Notes: generated from the letters alone by a model not told the origin. A stretch of DNA of 64,000 nt from Verticillium longisporum (GCA_019188255.1 JAETXT010000007.1:1860001-1924000); one strand, 5' to 3'; shown: positions 24,272 through 36,200, numbered from the stretch's first letter. Made by a program: numbers and translations.

Positions 24272-25461
24272 CTAGTCCACAAACCGACCGGGTTCGCGGG
24301 TTGGTGTCAAGATCCCCTTTCGCGGCTTACCGACTTCACGACCATAGGGGTCATCTGGGTATTCGATATTCAGAAAACGAAGCACGCAGTCCTGTATTGG
24401 TTTCAACCGAAGCATCACCCGGTTGTAGCGCCAGCCTAGGAGGGGCACGCAGGCACCGACGGCTGCATCGAGGAGGAAGTGATTGGCGGTTGAGACGATG
24501 GTCAAGAGCATGGCCATGGGCCAGAAAGGGGCTAGTAGGCGCAGGGGCCTGTGGGGTGAGAATCGCACCAGAGTGACGGCGAGAAACAGGGAAGTGCCAA
24601 AGTGAAGTGATGGCATGGCGGCGATGGTGAGTTGAAAGCGGTTCGAAGTCCACGCAGAACCGCCATGCGAACCACCATGGAGCACGTCAATGAAGCCGTA
24701 CTCTTCTGGGAGCAGACGTGGAGGCATGCAGCGCCAGGTCGTCAAGATGACGAATGCTATGTAGTTGTTGAGCGCGATGGTGCGGCGAATGCGCTGAAAA
24801 GTAGAAGGTGTGAGGTGGGTGTAGATATATATGAGAAACACGATACCAAGACATATGTGGGAGTAGTAGATGCGAGCAAAGAGGGCCATGATGTCGGGGT
24901 GGTTCTTGAGAATATACGCTTGTATCGGTTGCTCAACAGCGATACCGAGGGTCTGCTCGAAGGAGAGAATAGAGAGGGCATGGTCTTGTGCCCGCATGAA
25001 GACACCCTTATTGCCCGCGATCATTCTCGCAGAGAAGGCGCGCATCAGTTGGTAGACCCTGGACATCAGGCGTTAGTGGATAGCATAATGTGCATTTGGG
25101 TCTCGGCAGATCCTCACCAATACGTCAAATTCCAGTACCAGATCTCGACGAGAAACGGAAAAGCGCGAAGGAAGCGGGAGAAGAGGTTGAGCTCTTGTGT
25201 GTAACATCGCTGTTCGAGGTATTCGGCATCGTCCGATTCTGGACTGGAGGGTTCGAGAGGTGGAGACTGGGCGGCAGAGATGAGCCGCTTTTCTTCATCG
25301 CCGCGCCTTGCTCGACGTCGGTTGATCAGAGCGCCAACAGTAAAAGCAGCGACGATGACTAGAAATACAACTATTAGCTTGGCCTGGCAGAAGAAGGAGG
25401 GTGGGGGATGCTGACAGCCAGGCTCGGCGGCGTTCCTCAGACCGCTCGTGGAGGAAGACAT
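24272..25461 (-). CDS. PAP2-superfamily membrane enzyme (AUR1-like)
   Basis: Two exons, 25461-25118 and 25058-24272, with a 59-nt intron splitting a Trp codon (NLTYW/VYQLM), encode 376 residues. Residues about 28-47 form a first membrane helix, followed by an acidic linker. Several hydrophobic helices come next (IALNNYIAFVILTTW; FWPMAMLLTIVST). The two PAP2 catalytic blocks are present: AMPSLHFGTS (PSxH) and TANHFLLDAAVG (HxxxD). This arrangement is that of the PAP2_3 group, which includes inositol phosphorylceramide synthase AUR1 and related phosphatases or phosphotransferases in the secretory pathway. It may act on lipid phosphates in the ER or Golgi; the substrate cannot be read from sequence, and I do not claim it is AUR1 itself. 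Confidence 0.85.
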
Positions 25462-27561
25462 GGCCAGGCGTGGAGTGGTGCGCGGTCCAGGCCGGAGTCA
25501 GGTACCGATGCGATGGCCGCCCTTCGCCAAAGGCCTACTGGCATCCCCCGCCAGGCAAGACAAGACAGGAACAGGAGAAAGAATGCTAGAAAATGGTGCA
25601 GCCTCCAAAGTTACACAGAAGACACGCAAGGACAGACAGCTCTACAAGCAAAACAAGACACCAAAGAGCCGGGAAGAGGGAACTTCTGTCAGGAAGGAGG
25701 GCGAGAAGCAACAAACGACCAAGACAATGCCATGGAATCAAACGGCGAGATAGGCTTGGCGGTGTCTGGGCGGCCAGACGTTAAATAGGATAGCAGTGAA
25801 AAGGGCAGAGAAGGGGCAACAGAGCACTGGAGACGGAGTCGGGACCAAGGATTGGGATGGGAGGTAGAGCCCTCGGCCAAAAGAAAAGCACAGGCGCAGC
25901 CTGGTGGCCGGGGGCTTGATGCAAAGCCTACGAATAGCTTGGCAGCTTTATTCGATTGATGCTCGGCTTGTCGGTTTGACTTGGTCGGCCCAATCTGATG
26001 GTGGATGCTGTGTTACCATTATGTGCAGGTGGCCACTCTCCCTGAACCTTCACTGCACATCCACCATTGGCCTGCGTTGCGAATCTGCATAGGAAGGCTC
26101 TCAGTTGAGGTGAGGGGACGGGTCGAGGTAAGATGTGATGAGGTGAGGTTGGTGACCAGGGAGCGGCGCAGTCGTAAGGAAGGCATAGCCTGCGATCAGC
26201 GAGGGCTCGTTCACCCACCTCCTCCATCTACCACTGGAAGGAACGTCGTGGAATGAGCCGAGAGGCCGGGAAGGCGCAGTGGAACAGTCCTCTTACGCAA
26301 GTAGCTACTGAGAACCGCGCCCGCTGATCCTCGATCCACATGAATAAGTACCTAAGGTAGGAGGAGGTGCCTCTCTTTGGGCATCAGGTTGTTTGAAGAG
26401 AGCCCGGAGAGTAAAAACCATGGAAGTGCAAATACCATGACACGCGACAGGCAATGGCAGCGACCAGGACAGTTGGCCGCGGGTCCCTTCTCCACACCGT
26501 TGCCCCTCCAAGGCTACTGCCGAAAGCCAATCGCCACGGCGCGCAACCCTCCACTAAATGCGCTGGAAGAGCTCAGCCCCTTGCAGTTCCACACGTGGAC
26601 GCCTTCCTCCTAGAGTCGACCGTTGCTTGTCTTCCCGCTGAGACAGCCAGCCGCTGGCTTCCTATACCCTCCCCCGTCAGGTGATGGCGCTCGGTACCCG
26701 CACCGGGCGTCCCGCGTGGCCCAGCCGTTCGGAGCCTTCCTTCTCATCGATGTGCAAAAATCACCGACGAACATGTTGTCTGCTTCAACGATAGATGGGT
26801 CCGTGTAAGGAGGATAACCGACGCCAAGGCGCCAAATCCATGCTTGTCGGAGGGTTACGTTCTCATCACCGGAGATACCGGCCGACACGATGCTTCTCTG
26901 CTGATCTCGACATGATCATCGTGGCTCTCTGCTGCGGGCTTGTGCTGACGGCCGAGCAATCCTGGCCGCAGGCCGAGCCCTATTGGACGGGCGGGTGCGT
27001 CGTACGAGGGTTCGCAATTTCAGCTGCAGTTCGCCGGATCCGGCGGGTTGTTTGTTCTGGGACGGTACTGGCGGGGGATCGTTAGAGTGACTCGCTCTTG
27101 GTTTTAGGTTCTAGGTTCTCGGTCCCGTGGCGCGTTTGAAGTTATGCTTCGTCTGAAGACCGGGGGTCTAATGAAGGGCCCGACATTCGTGAAGGAGGCG
27201 CCGACTGGCATGGGAGTTTGCGGAAGTCATAAAGCGATTTGACCTGTTGGGCAGGTAGGTACCTGGATCCAGGTACGAAACGGCAGTGAGTAAGCGGCCA
27301 AGGGCATCATGTCACTCCGCCTGGGCCGCCACGGCCCCAGAACACCAAGACATCCAAAACCACAGTCGGGCTCTGGTCAAGGGAGATCGTGGCTTCCATT
27401 CCGCAGCCTGGCGAACTACCTGTTTGTAAGAACTCCTCGTCACATTACTTGTCACCATGCTCTGCAAACTGAAGCGCCCACGATGCCCAGCAGCAGCAGC
27501 GCACGCGTCTGGTCTCCGTCTATCTCGATCATGGAAGGCTCAAATCACGACGACGCGGCTT
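25462..27561. other. Intergenic, no recognisable gene
   Basis: This 2.1-kb gap lies upstream of the PAP2 gene and downstream of the GH28 gene. Open frames up to 126 codons give no family match. The only structured element noted is the 18-bp palindrome at 27259-27276. Confidence 0.45.
27259..27276. repeat. 18-bp perfect palindrome
   Basis: The sequence GTACCTGGATCCAGGTAC is its own reverse complement and is centred on GGATCC. It lies about 285 bases past the GH28 stop codon. No role can be assigned. Confidence 0.9.
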
Positions 27562-28962
27562 CTAGAGTTCCGCCTGGGTCCATTCCTTCTCTTCAAAAGC
27601 CACCCTCGCACTGGAACCTTTCTCTCCCCCACCCTCGCAAGGAAACCCAACATTGTCGTTGACGTTCTTGCAGTACCACTTGTTCAGAAGGCTGTTCCTA
27701 CCCTCAGTCCGAACATCCCAATCTTCAATCGTCACGTTGTTACAACCGCCCGCTCCGGCGCTGCACCTGAACCACCCTGCTCTATCAACTCCCGCGCCTG
27801 TCGTTCCCTTGAACCGCCGCCAGAGGACGTCTGAGATCTTGAACCGGGAAGTGTCACACTCCTGGCCGGCGTGCCCGTTATGCGACTCACACTGCCAGAT
27901 GTGCAGCGGTGTCGCACGCATACCGTCAAGCGTGATGTCCTCGAGCACGACGTTTCGCGCGTGGCCCGTCCCGCCCCCGCCGCCGTTGGGCGGGTACCCG
28001 AGCTGCCGCCCTGTCCACGTCTTAAAGTAACACGCCCGGCTGACGTTGTGCATGGTGACGTTGCGGACGTGAAAGTCCTCGATGTGCTCGTGCTGACCGA
28101 GGAACTGGCCCATAGAGCCCACGGCAATGCCTGTGCTGTGCCAGAACTCCGAGTCGTACACGGAAATATTGGTCGAGTTGGCCTTGACGGCGATGGCGTC
28201 ATCGCCGTTGGCTATACGCCAGCGCCGAAACGTGATGTGGTCCGAGTACATCGTGTCAGCGCCGTCTGTGTTGAGTGTGTTGTGCTCAGAGCGCGACGTG
28301 CTGTTGACATAAATGTCTTCGAGCAGCACGTGCGAGGAATGCTGGATTGTCATTGTCGACATCGGGGACTGCACGAAGCGCAGGCCCTTGAGCACCGAGT
28401 CGCGAAGTCCCTTGATGTTGATGTTCGTCGGACGGTGCGCGAGGTTGCCGCGGCCTCGCGCCCAGTCATACCAGACCTGGCCGTTGCCGTCCATGGTGCC
28501 GGAGCCATGGCCCTGCCATACAACACGGTCACCACCAAAGTTCCAGACTGTACTCTGATTTTGAAAGTTGATGGGCATCGACACGGAGAGCCAGTAGTCG
28601 ACATCATTGGACCATAGGAGGCGACCATACTGCTCGATAAAAACGTCCTCCAGGTTGGTTGTGTTCATTGGTGTGTTGATATGATACAGAGGACTTGGCA
28701 AGATGATGATGCTCTTGTACCGGCATTTGTGGTTGAACGCCTCGAGAATGGCAGGGGCATCGTCGCCACCATGAGGATCTGGCACGATATAACAGACTTG
28801 GCGGCCTTCGAGGGCCGCCTTTTCGATCCAGTAGGCCTTTGTTGGCACGCGAACCGCTGGCAGAGGGTCATGGGGAAGACTTGGAAGGATCGAAGGAGAG
28901 AATCGGAGGACTGTAGCGGCGGCCGAAGCCACCATCAAGAGGCTTATCGGCAAACGATGCAT
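27562..28962 (-). CDS. GH28 glycoside hydrolase, exo-acting pectinase / rhamnogalacturonan hydrolase type
   Basis: A single exon of 466 residues starts with a signal peptide (about 1-20). The parallel beta-helix carries most GH28 landmarks: NTDG with Asp233, GDD with Asp254/Asp255, and YFKTW with Lys314. The usual Gly-His-Gly before the Gly-Ser block is replaced by STGIAVGS (residues 276-283), so the catalytic-site His is absent; this, WYCKN near the C-terminus, and SGTMDGNGQVWYDW are features of exo-rhamnogalacturonase/exopolygalacturonase-like members rather than endo-polygalacturonases. The enzyme should trim pectin outside the cell. Six or more N-glycosylation sites (for example NTT, NQS, NST, NIS) are visible. 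No TATA element was evident. The gene is divergent from the alpha/beta hydrolase 1.1 kb away. Confidence 0.88.
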   Translation of the reverse strand: MHRLPISLLMVASAAATVLRFSPSILPSLPHDPLPAVRVPTKAYWIEKAALEGRQVCYIVPDPHGGDDAPAILEAFNHKCRYKSIIILPSPLYHINTPMNTTNLEDVFIEQYGRLLWSNDVDYWLSVSMPINFQNQSTVWNFGGDRVVWQGHGSGTMDGNGQVWYDWARGRGNLAHRPTNINIKGLRDSVLKGLRFVQSPMSTMTIQHSSHVLLEDIYVNSTSRSEHNTLNTDGADTMYSDHITFRRWRIANGDDAIAVKANSTNISVYDSEFWHSTGIAVGSMGQFLGQHEHIEDFHVRNVTMHNVSRACYFKTWTGRQLGYPPNGGGGGTGHARNVVLEDITLDGMRATPLHIWQCESHNGHAGQECDTSRFKISDVLWRRFKGTTGAGVDRAGWFRCSAGAGGCNNVTIEDWDVRTEGRNSLLNKWYCKNVNDNVGFPCEGGGEKGSSARVAFEEKEWTQAEL

Positions 28963-30039
28963 GGCAGTGATTGTGACCGAGATATGCCAAGACGCTGACG
29001 GTGTTGATCAGTCGGTTGCTGATCCGACAATAGAAAGCTTCGAGGATTGCGCTTCCATTTGTGTCATCCTCAGACCCATTGGAAGAAAATGGGAGCGACT
29101 GGCGAAAAGCTTCCTACTTTACAGTTCCATCCGCCGCTCGAATTGCTTTAGTCAAAGAACCTCGTTTACAGAAACCATCTAAAGTTCTGCCTAAATGCAC
29201 CTGCCCTCTGTGATTCTCAGGGAGCATACCACCTAGAGCCCCCCATACAGCACTGACCCACCAGCCATCCCTATCATTGCTGCCCTGTCCGTCGAAATAG
29301 CCATAGGTGATGGCCCTGCCTATAGTGCCCTTACCTCCAGTCACCCAAAGCTGCATACCGAAGAGCCCCCTTTTGCGACGTTGGACATCTCCCTTGAATA
29401 CCGAACGCCGCGCGTCATTTGTTCGTTCCCTCAAGAGACGGTCAATCCCTTCAGTCCCCTGCGCTCTTCCTCGGACGTTTGACTGAAACGAACCATTACC
29501 AGAATGACCAGCAGCAGCGATCGCTGAAGGAAGTGAAGTCTAGAGAGCGGAGGCGCAGGTTGAGCTGGCGGGACGTCGCTGCCCGGGCATGTCCAAAGCA
29601 CCTTCCAATTCCCCCAATTAACCCCGCACTTGTCGATCAGCAACGTCGTCAGGTCTTCGGATGCTGTTTTAATCGGCAAAGAACCACGTTAGGAAGACAT
29701 GTGCTTATTCAAACCAAGCATTGACCTACAGCCTTGGCATGACCTTTCCTGGGACATCCTCAATGCGTGTCGAGTTCATCATATCTAGATGAGATGGCAT
29801 TCCACACAGGTATTTGGACTCTCTCCCACCAATGACGTCAGAGATTCATGATCTCCTGGCCGCGAGTTTACCAATATGCGAGAATCCAACTTGTGGCAGC
29901 AGCTTCATGCACGTATCAGAGCATTACCCCACGGCATCACGCCGCTGGGAACGCGTCTGCGTCCTTACACAACCTCGCGTTCGTCGACGTCAATCGCCAA
30001 AGCTCCATCGAGGGGCCACAAAACTACAACCACTAGACG
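28963..30039. other. Divergent intergenic region, no recognisable gene
   Basis: The stretch lies between the start codons of the GH28 gene (minus) and the alpha/beta hydrolase (plus), so it should hold both promoters. Open frames of up to 106 codons are not recognisable. Confidence 0.45.
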
Positions 30040-30963
30040 ATGGAATACGACACTATGACCGCCAATGACGGCTGCCGCCTCAGCTTTCAGACGAGCGTGC
30101 CTCTCCTAGAAGCACAAGATCAAGATGCCGCCATCGTCTTGATGCACGGCTTCAGCGGCTCAAGTGAATACTTTGTTCGCAATTTCGCCTCCCTCTGCGA
30201 GAAGAACTGGATCATCGCGCCCGACATGCGAGGCCACGGCCGTTCAGGTCGTACCACTGGTGGCTACCATGTCGCCCGTCTTGCCGTTGATCTCCAGGAG
30301 CTTCTGGCGCATCTGAAAAAAGCCGCCCCTGGGGCTCGCTTCTTGCCCGTCGGGTGCTCCATTGGCGCTGCCGTGCTCTGGACCTATGTCGAGCTCTTCG
30401 GGCCTGAGGACTTTGCTGGTTACGTATTTGTTGACCAGGCCCCGCTGCAGGATAGATCGGCCTTTGGTGCGTGGGATGAGTCCAGAGCCCACCTCGGCTG
30501 CTTCGACGAAGCATCTATGCTGCAAGCCCAGAAGGCCTGGATTGAGGACACGGATGCCGCTCACAGAGGTCTTGCGGAAGGCTGCCTCGGCTATGTCCAC
30601 GCTCCTGCCCTCGAGGATCAGATCAGTCCCGAACTGCGGAAATTAGACATGGATTTCTTCACCCAAACCAGCGCACAGTGCGACCCCGTCTGGCTGGCGA
30701 GGCTGCTCGCAGATCACACGCGGTATGACCACCGTGAGGCCATTGAGCTTATTACGAAGCCGACGCTGGTCATGATGGGGAAGCGCACCGGGTGCTTCCC
30801 GCTTGAGGGCATGATGGAGACGGTCCGGCGGGCTAACGCGAGGAGACCCAACTTGGCTAAGGCATCTGTCTTTGACTCTGGGCACTGGCTTTTCTACGAA
30901 GAGCCGGCTCGCTTCAACGACGAAATTCTCCTGTTCGCGGCCGAAGCTTTTGCAATCGCGTGA
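30040..30963 (+). CDS. Alpha/beta hydrolase-fold enzyme
   Basis: A single uninterrupted exon encodes 307 residues. The order of motifs is that of the AB_hydrolase_1 family: oxyanion region HGFSGSSEYF (about 36-45), PDMRGHGRSG (61-70), nucleophile elbow GCSIG with Ser107, and catalytic His in SGHWLFYEEP (about 282). A cap-domain region at about 130-215 and a candidate acid residue near ITKPTLVMMGKRTG complete the fold. The substrate is not predictable; the close sequence style is that of small non-secreted esterases or non-heme peroxidases. No signal peptide is present. The start is taken at the first ATG; a second in-frame ATG lies five codons on. Confidence 0.85.
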   Translation: MEYDTMTANDGCRLSFQTSVPLLEAQDQDAAIVLMHGFSGSSEYFVRNFASLCEKNWIIAPDMRGHGRSGRTTGGYHVARLAVDLQELLAHLKKAAPGARFLPVGCSIGAAVLWTYVELFGPEDFAGYVFVDQAPLQDRSAFGAWDESRAHLGCFDEASMLQAQKAWIEDTDAAHRGLAEGCLGYVHAPALEDQISPELRKLDMDFFTQTSAQCDPVWLARLLADHTRYDHREAIELITKPTLVMMGKRTGCFPLEGMMETVRRANARRPNLAKASVFDSGHWLFYEEPARFNDEILLFAAEAFAIA

Positions 30964-31524
30964 AGTAGTCGGCATATAGGACAGCGAATGGGCATGCTGG
31001 TCGCAACAGATCACTCGTATCTCTCGCGACGAGTCTTATTCATATCATCTCTCATATACCCAAGGCTTCTTACACCCTCGTTCTCTGCTCCCTAAACTAT
31101 TTCGACTCTCATTCGTCGCACACTGCAATACGCATTCCCCGAGCCGTTTCTGAGATGCCGTGCGAGGGAGTGATATGGACTTCTCATTCCTAGCAGCAAG
31201 CACTTCACCAGCTGCCCAACTTGTACCATTTCCTACAAACAACACCCCAACCGTCGATGCCTTTTCCCTCTTCATCCTTTCACCTGGGAAACGTACAACG
31301 CATATATCGCAGGGTATTCTTAGATTTGAAACGCCCCCCAGGCAGTATCCCTGCCCAGAGAGCCTTCGTTAATGTACTTCGGCTGCGCCGTGCCCCACGA
31401 TTCAACCTACAATCTTGACTCACTCCGACCAACCTCAATGAAGGATTTTATCCACAACAGACCAGCTCACCACTACGATGCCACCCACATCAGCAAGCAA
31501 CTGCACTGATTTGTCATCAAACAA
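30964..31524. other. Intergenic, no gene seen
   Basis: These 560 bases lie between the hydrolase stop codon and the tRNA-Ala gene. No family or RNA gene is recognised in them. Confidence 0.5.
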
Positions 31525-31624
31525 GGGCGATTGGTTTAGTGGTATAACGTCTGCTTAGCATCAAAACGAGATATCGTGAGATACTATCTGCTGAAGGTCG
31601 CGCGTTCGATTCGCGCATTGTCCA
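31525..31624 (+). tRNA. tRNA-Ala (AGC anticodon) with a 28-nt intron
   Basis: The acceptor strands GGGCGAT (31525-31531) and ATTGTCC (31617-31623) pair, with two G-U wobbles. The D-arm is GTTTAGTGGTATAAC. The anticodon stem TCTGC (31550-31554) is followed by TTAGCA, with anticodon AGC at 31557-31559. The intron is best placed at 31561-31588, directly 3' of position 37, the universal site for nuclear tRNA introns. The 3' half gives GCTGA, then the T-arm GCGCG TTCGATT CGCGC. Discriminator A is at 31624 and a TTTTT terminator at 31628-31632. The anticodon stem has a T-T mismatch at pair 29-41, where GCAGA would give full pairing. Identity is firm; the exact intron edges are inferred. Confidence 0.85.
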
Positions 31625-31778
31625 TCCTTTTTGCTCACAAGCCTCCTGATTTTGGAGGTAAGGATCTCGTTCGTGACACGTATTCTCATTCATATGTTCT
31701 TCCGATCGGGCACAACCGTGGCATCTTTGCCCTATTTACCGCCCACTATTTACAACAAGGCAAGCACAATCCTGCTCA

Positions 31779-33274
31779 TCAGCGCCTGATAGCCAACACT
31801 ACGGGCAGACCGTTCCTGATCTGGACGCAGACTTGGCCCGATCCATTCGAGGTGTAGGTACCGGATCCAAAAACATCATTCCACGTCGTGTTCGGCCTCT
31901 GCGTGTTGAAGCAGTATTCGCTGTTGCGGCTCGATCCATAGTTCGTCGTCAGCACAACGAGATCGCCTCCGGCACGGCTCCACGCGTATGCGTTGGTCCA
32001 GACCTGCAGGTTGACCTGGTCGTTACCGCCCAGACCACCAGCGTTCTTCTTCGCACGGTTGAGCTTGGCAATGGCCTGGTAGAGATTAGAGTTGGTGTTG
32101 AAGCCACTCCTCCAAAGATCCTCCCGGTTCGCAGGGTCATTGCCGCCGCCGTAGCCTTGCTCAGTACCATAGTACACGATGGGCACGCCACGCGCCAAGA
32201 TGACATAGGCGAGGGCATTCTGCAGTAGTGTCTGGTCATTCTTCTGGTTGAGCCAGCGCGGGTTGTCGTGGTTGTCGAGGAAGGTAGCCCAGGCTGTGGG
32301 GTCGCTGACAATGTTGCTGAGTCGGTTCTGCATATCGACGAGCTCCTGAGGCGATGCACTCTGCTGCTGGTAGAATCGGTTCATCGGGTAGTAGTAGACG
32401 CCATAGTTCAGAAGGCCGCTCATGAGATTGTTGTAGCCGGCGAGGTAGTCTGGGTTGCCGTCAAAGACTTCGCCGAGCGAGTAGACGCCTGAAGCCCAGG
32501 TGAAGGGCGCCCAAAAGTCCTTCTCAACATGCTTGACCGTATCGATGCGAATACCGTCAAAGCCAAACTCCTCAACGAGCCAGGCGATCCAGTTCTGGAG
32601 CAGGGTGCGGAGAGCGGGGTTGCTGGTGTTGATATCCGGGAGACCAGCGATGCGGCAGTTCTCGACGCTGTTTTGGTTGTTATAGTTGATCTGGCAGTCT
32701 GAATGGTATGAGCTGGCCTGGTTCAGCGGCTCCGGGCGCAAGTTGCTGATGGATCCCTGGCCCATGTGGTTGGCGACCACGTCAACCATAACAAACATGT
32801 TCTGCAGGACCGTAAGCAAGGGAAGCGCTACGGGGAGAAGACCTTCAAACCTTTGCGTGTGCAGCATTGACGAGGCTCTTCAGATCATCAGCAGTGCCGA
32901 GGTTGGAGTTGATCGAGTACAGGTCCTGGGCCCAGTAGCCATGATAGCCTCCAGGGGTGTCTGAGGTCCTTGTCAGCATTGGCTCTGGGTGCCCCGATGA
33001 ATGGGGATTACTCACTGGCAACGACGGGAGTGATCCAGATGGCATCGAAACCCATGCCCTGGATGTAGTCGAGTTTCGACTGCAACCCACGGAACGTGCC
33101 GCCACAGTAGTTTCCGAGGTTCCCACATGCATTGCCGCCCGTGTCAGTGCTGCTGCGAGCGATACGGTCCGTCAGGACGAAGTAGATACTGCGCGTCTTC
33201 CACTCTGCCGTGCTGGCAGCCTGGACGCTCGCCACGAGCTGCAGCACCGAGACGAACAAGGCCGAAATCCTCAT
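31779..33274 (-). CDS. Secreted alpha-amylase (GH13)
   Basis: Three exons, 33274-33016, 32960-32851 and 32801-31779, with introns of 55 and 49 nt, encode 463 residues. The signal peptide is MRISALFVSVLQLVASVQA. The TIM-barrel motifs are in order: GFDAIWITPV, GYHGYWAQDLY, VMVDVVANHMG, then the triad Asp210 in GIRIDTVKH, Glu234 in GEVFDG and Asp302 in FLDNHDNPR. These match the Taka-amylase type that cleaves internal alpha-1,4 bonds of starch outside the cell. It is somewhat shorter than the usual 490-500 residues; the C-terminal beta domain ends at VVLAIRR and no starch-binding module follows. All motif residues are intact. The stop codon lies about 155 bases from the tRNA-Ala gene. Confidence 0.92.
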
Positions 33275-36200
33275 GATGATGGTGATGCCTCGTCACTGAT
33301 GGGACCCGAGTGTTGCCTGATGCGCGAGTCGAAGCCTGGCCGTCCTACAACTTCAATCCTGAACGATGATGTACAGTTCTTTTTGTAGTCGTGACGCGCA
33401 TGATCCACGAAGATGACCACGACCCTCACTGATCGGTACCAAGTGATGGCCTGTCTCAGTCTCCCGCTCCCGCTCGCCGCCTTGGTTCCTCGTCTTGGGG
33501 ACCCTGCACTACGACCGAAGTACGTCCATGGAACCTTTCTTCATACGCTTAGTTTCCGACAACGGGCCGAACCCCAGGTCGAAAAGATGCATGGCGAAGG
33601 GGGCAGCCGTTTGGAAGAGCGCGCCATCTTGGGGAAGGTAATGCGGGGTTTTTCTGGGGAGGGGCGCAGATGGCTCGGGACCTGGCGATGCTGAGTGCCG
33701 AGGCGGCGCTTCCTCGCCGATCGACAACACATGGGGGGCAGGCCTCGCTCACTAGCCTGGACGATGGCGCCCACATGGTGTTCACCCTGGGGGACTCCGA
33801 AGGGGGCCTTTTGGCCTCTGCTGAACCCGTGAGACCATCTCATGTCGCAGTCGCACGTGCCGTGGTGGTGTGTCGGTACGCATTCTATTGACTTGGGGGC
33901 GGGATTTCGTGACCACACCAGGGGGGGCCCATGACGCTTTCAACAGCCGCAGCCGACGCCGTGCGCAGCTGTCATATGTCAGCTTTCAGGAAAAAATCAA
34001 AGCACCCCAGAGTGTCAGGAAATGCAGACATACGTCAGAACTCCGCTAGGCTCCGGCGCCTCTGTTCTGCTTCAGCCATGTGACCTGCAAGGTTGTCGTG
34101 TCCCATTTGCGATTTCTCCCTCACGGACAGATGTCCCGAATCGACGGCTTCGATCCGGCCTGGCCCCCCTTAAGCTGCAGTCGTGCGATCATGAGCCGAA
34201 ATAGGGCTTTCGCACAGAGAAAAGAGAGAATTTGAAAATCAAGTCCCCGGGAACACATCGGAACGATTCAAGTTCAACAAGGCAAGCAGTCGTGTGATTA
34301 GAAGAGTTCTTTTCCAGGACAACGACGAGGGCTTGATATTCGGGTCGAATCCTCTGGCCCCTGATACGCAGAGAGCTTATTCTAGGATCGGCAACCTCGT
34401 TGAAGCTAAGTGGCCTGCCTTGGCGCTGAGCTCTACGGGGCCAAGCCATCGCCCAGAGAGTCCAGGCTCTCTCTCGCGTTGATTTCCGACCTACTCCTGC
34501 AGATCCCTCGCCGAGACTCAATATGCTGCCGAACGACGATGGAACCTGAATTCTCGAGTCGTCAAGGGAGTCTTGATGCTGCGGTGAACGATGAACGCGT
34601 CATACTTGCCAGCACCGACGTGGAAGAAGGTCCAGTTCCAGAACACTGCTGCAGACTGTTGCGCAGCATTTGCGCTCAAGAATCAAGGCGGATCGATACC
34701 TTCCGCGAGGGCCATGAGGTCGGCCGACATGACGCCGAGATCTCCACGCTTGAATGCGGCCTTGCGGATGGCGGCTATAGATGTCAGCTATTTCAACGAT
34801 GAGGCAAGCGGCGTGAAAGACTGCGCTCTTGGCCATGAGTAAGGGTGATAGCCTCGGACCGAAGCCAGCTGTCGCTTGAGAATGAAGTCGTGATTCAGTG
34901 AACGCACGATGCATGCATTTGTGACATTCAGTGACATGTTCGTGGAAGGGAGCGGAACTTGTCTACAAGCGTCAAGCACCTCGATCTACGAGAACAAAAC
35001 GATCCGGCGAGATATTTTTAATGCCTTTCATACCTCGATCGGCCAGCCTCTGAAGAATTCAATGAGGGTTCCCGGGCTGTCACTTGTGGCCGGCGTACTT
35101 ATCGGCATTTGTGATGGTGCCTCACATAGCAGCAAGACAAATCTAGATCATTATTATTGAGAGTCTGGATATTATTCGTCTGAACCCCGTTTGTTGACAT
35201 GAGCAGTGTGTTGGTCAGATGATTATCCTACTGCTTTGTATGCAAGCTTGTACAGCAATTATTATTGTCCGCAGTCCTTTCATGCACGATTGGGCCTCTA
35301 AGACTGGTATGTTCAAGCATGGAGGATGCATCCGAGAAAAAGGATATTGGGAGCAGGAGACCCGAGACGAATTCGTACAGTTTGGTCTGGGAAATCTGCC
35401 CTCAAAAAGGTTTCCCGGCTACTGCTTTGCAGTTTGCCGACGATAGAAGGTGCTGATGCGTGCGTGTCAGGAGACCCCTGCGGAGCCACGGATCAGGGGG
35501 CTATTCGGGGGCTAGGAACTACGAGAACGCGTATATAAGAGCTTCGGAAGGCCCCCTAGCTGCGTAGGGCCAGAATTTAGCTGGATTCCGACCCCATGTC
35601 TATATATCATTGCCTGCGGACCACGAGTGGAAGACCTTTTCACTCTGCTCTACCCACGCACTGACAGTGCGGCAGCAAGTAACCGCGAAATTCTGCTTCA
35701 TGGTGCTCCCGTTGAAGATTACATGTTATGATTTATCCTGAATCTGTGATCATACGTTTGAGCTCAGAGTCCACGAACCTGCACAGTATGACGTGTCTTC
35801 TCGAAGGACTGCATCAACGGCCATTTGCTAAGAGAGACACTCGAGTATTGATCCCGAGCGAAGTCACATGCCCAACTGACATGGGTAGTATCGCTTGCCA
35901 ACAGGATTTAGCTTTAATCGTTCCTCTTTGAAATTCATTGCGGCGGTAGAAATACGTCACTGGTATGCTGGCTTGCTCGCGATGGGCGAATTTACGAGCT
36001 TTCGGCAGATCTTAGCTGCAGTACATGCGGTCGTCGTGAGTGTGCTTCAGTCAGCCCGCCCCTGCCAGTGAACAAGGTAATTCTTTCAAGTTTGGAAGAT
36101 TAAAAATTTCTGATATTGAGAATACATCATTATTCTTACTGAATCGACTAGCATGCGCAGCTTAATGCTAAGCTGAGTGGTTTCAGTAGAACAGCATAAT

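Noticed and set aside
23752..24282. 176-codon minus-strand open frame between the DUF4470 and PAP2 genes
   Set aside because: It has no recognisable motif, overlaps the PAP2 stop codon and lacks coding-like composition; it is most simply a chance frame.
35500..35580. TATA-like element near 35532 as a gene promoter
   Set aside because: GTATATAAGAG is present, but no recognisable coding frame follows on the plus strand.
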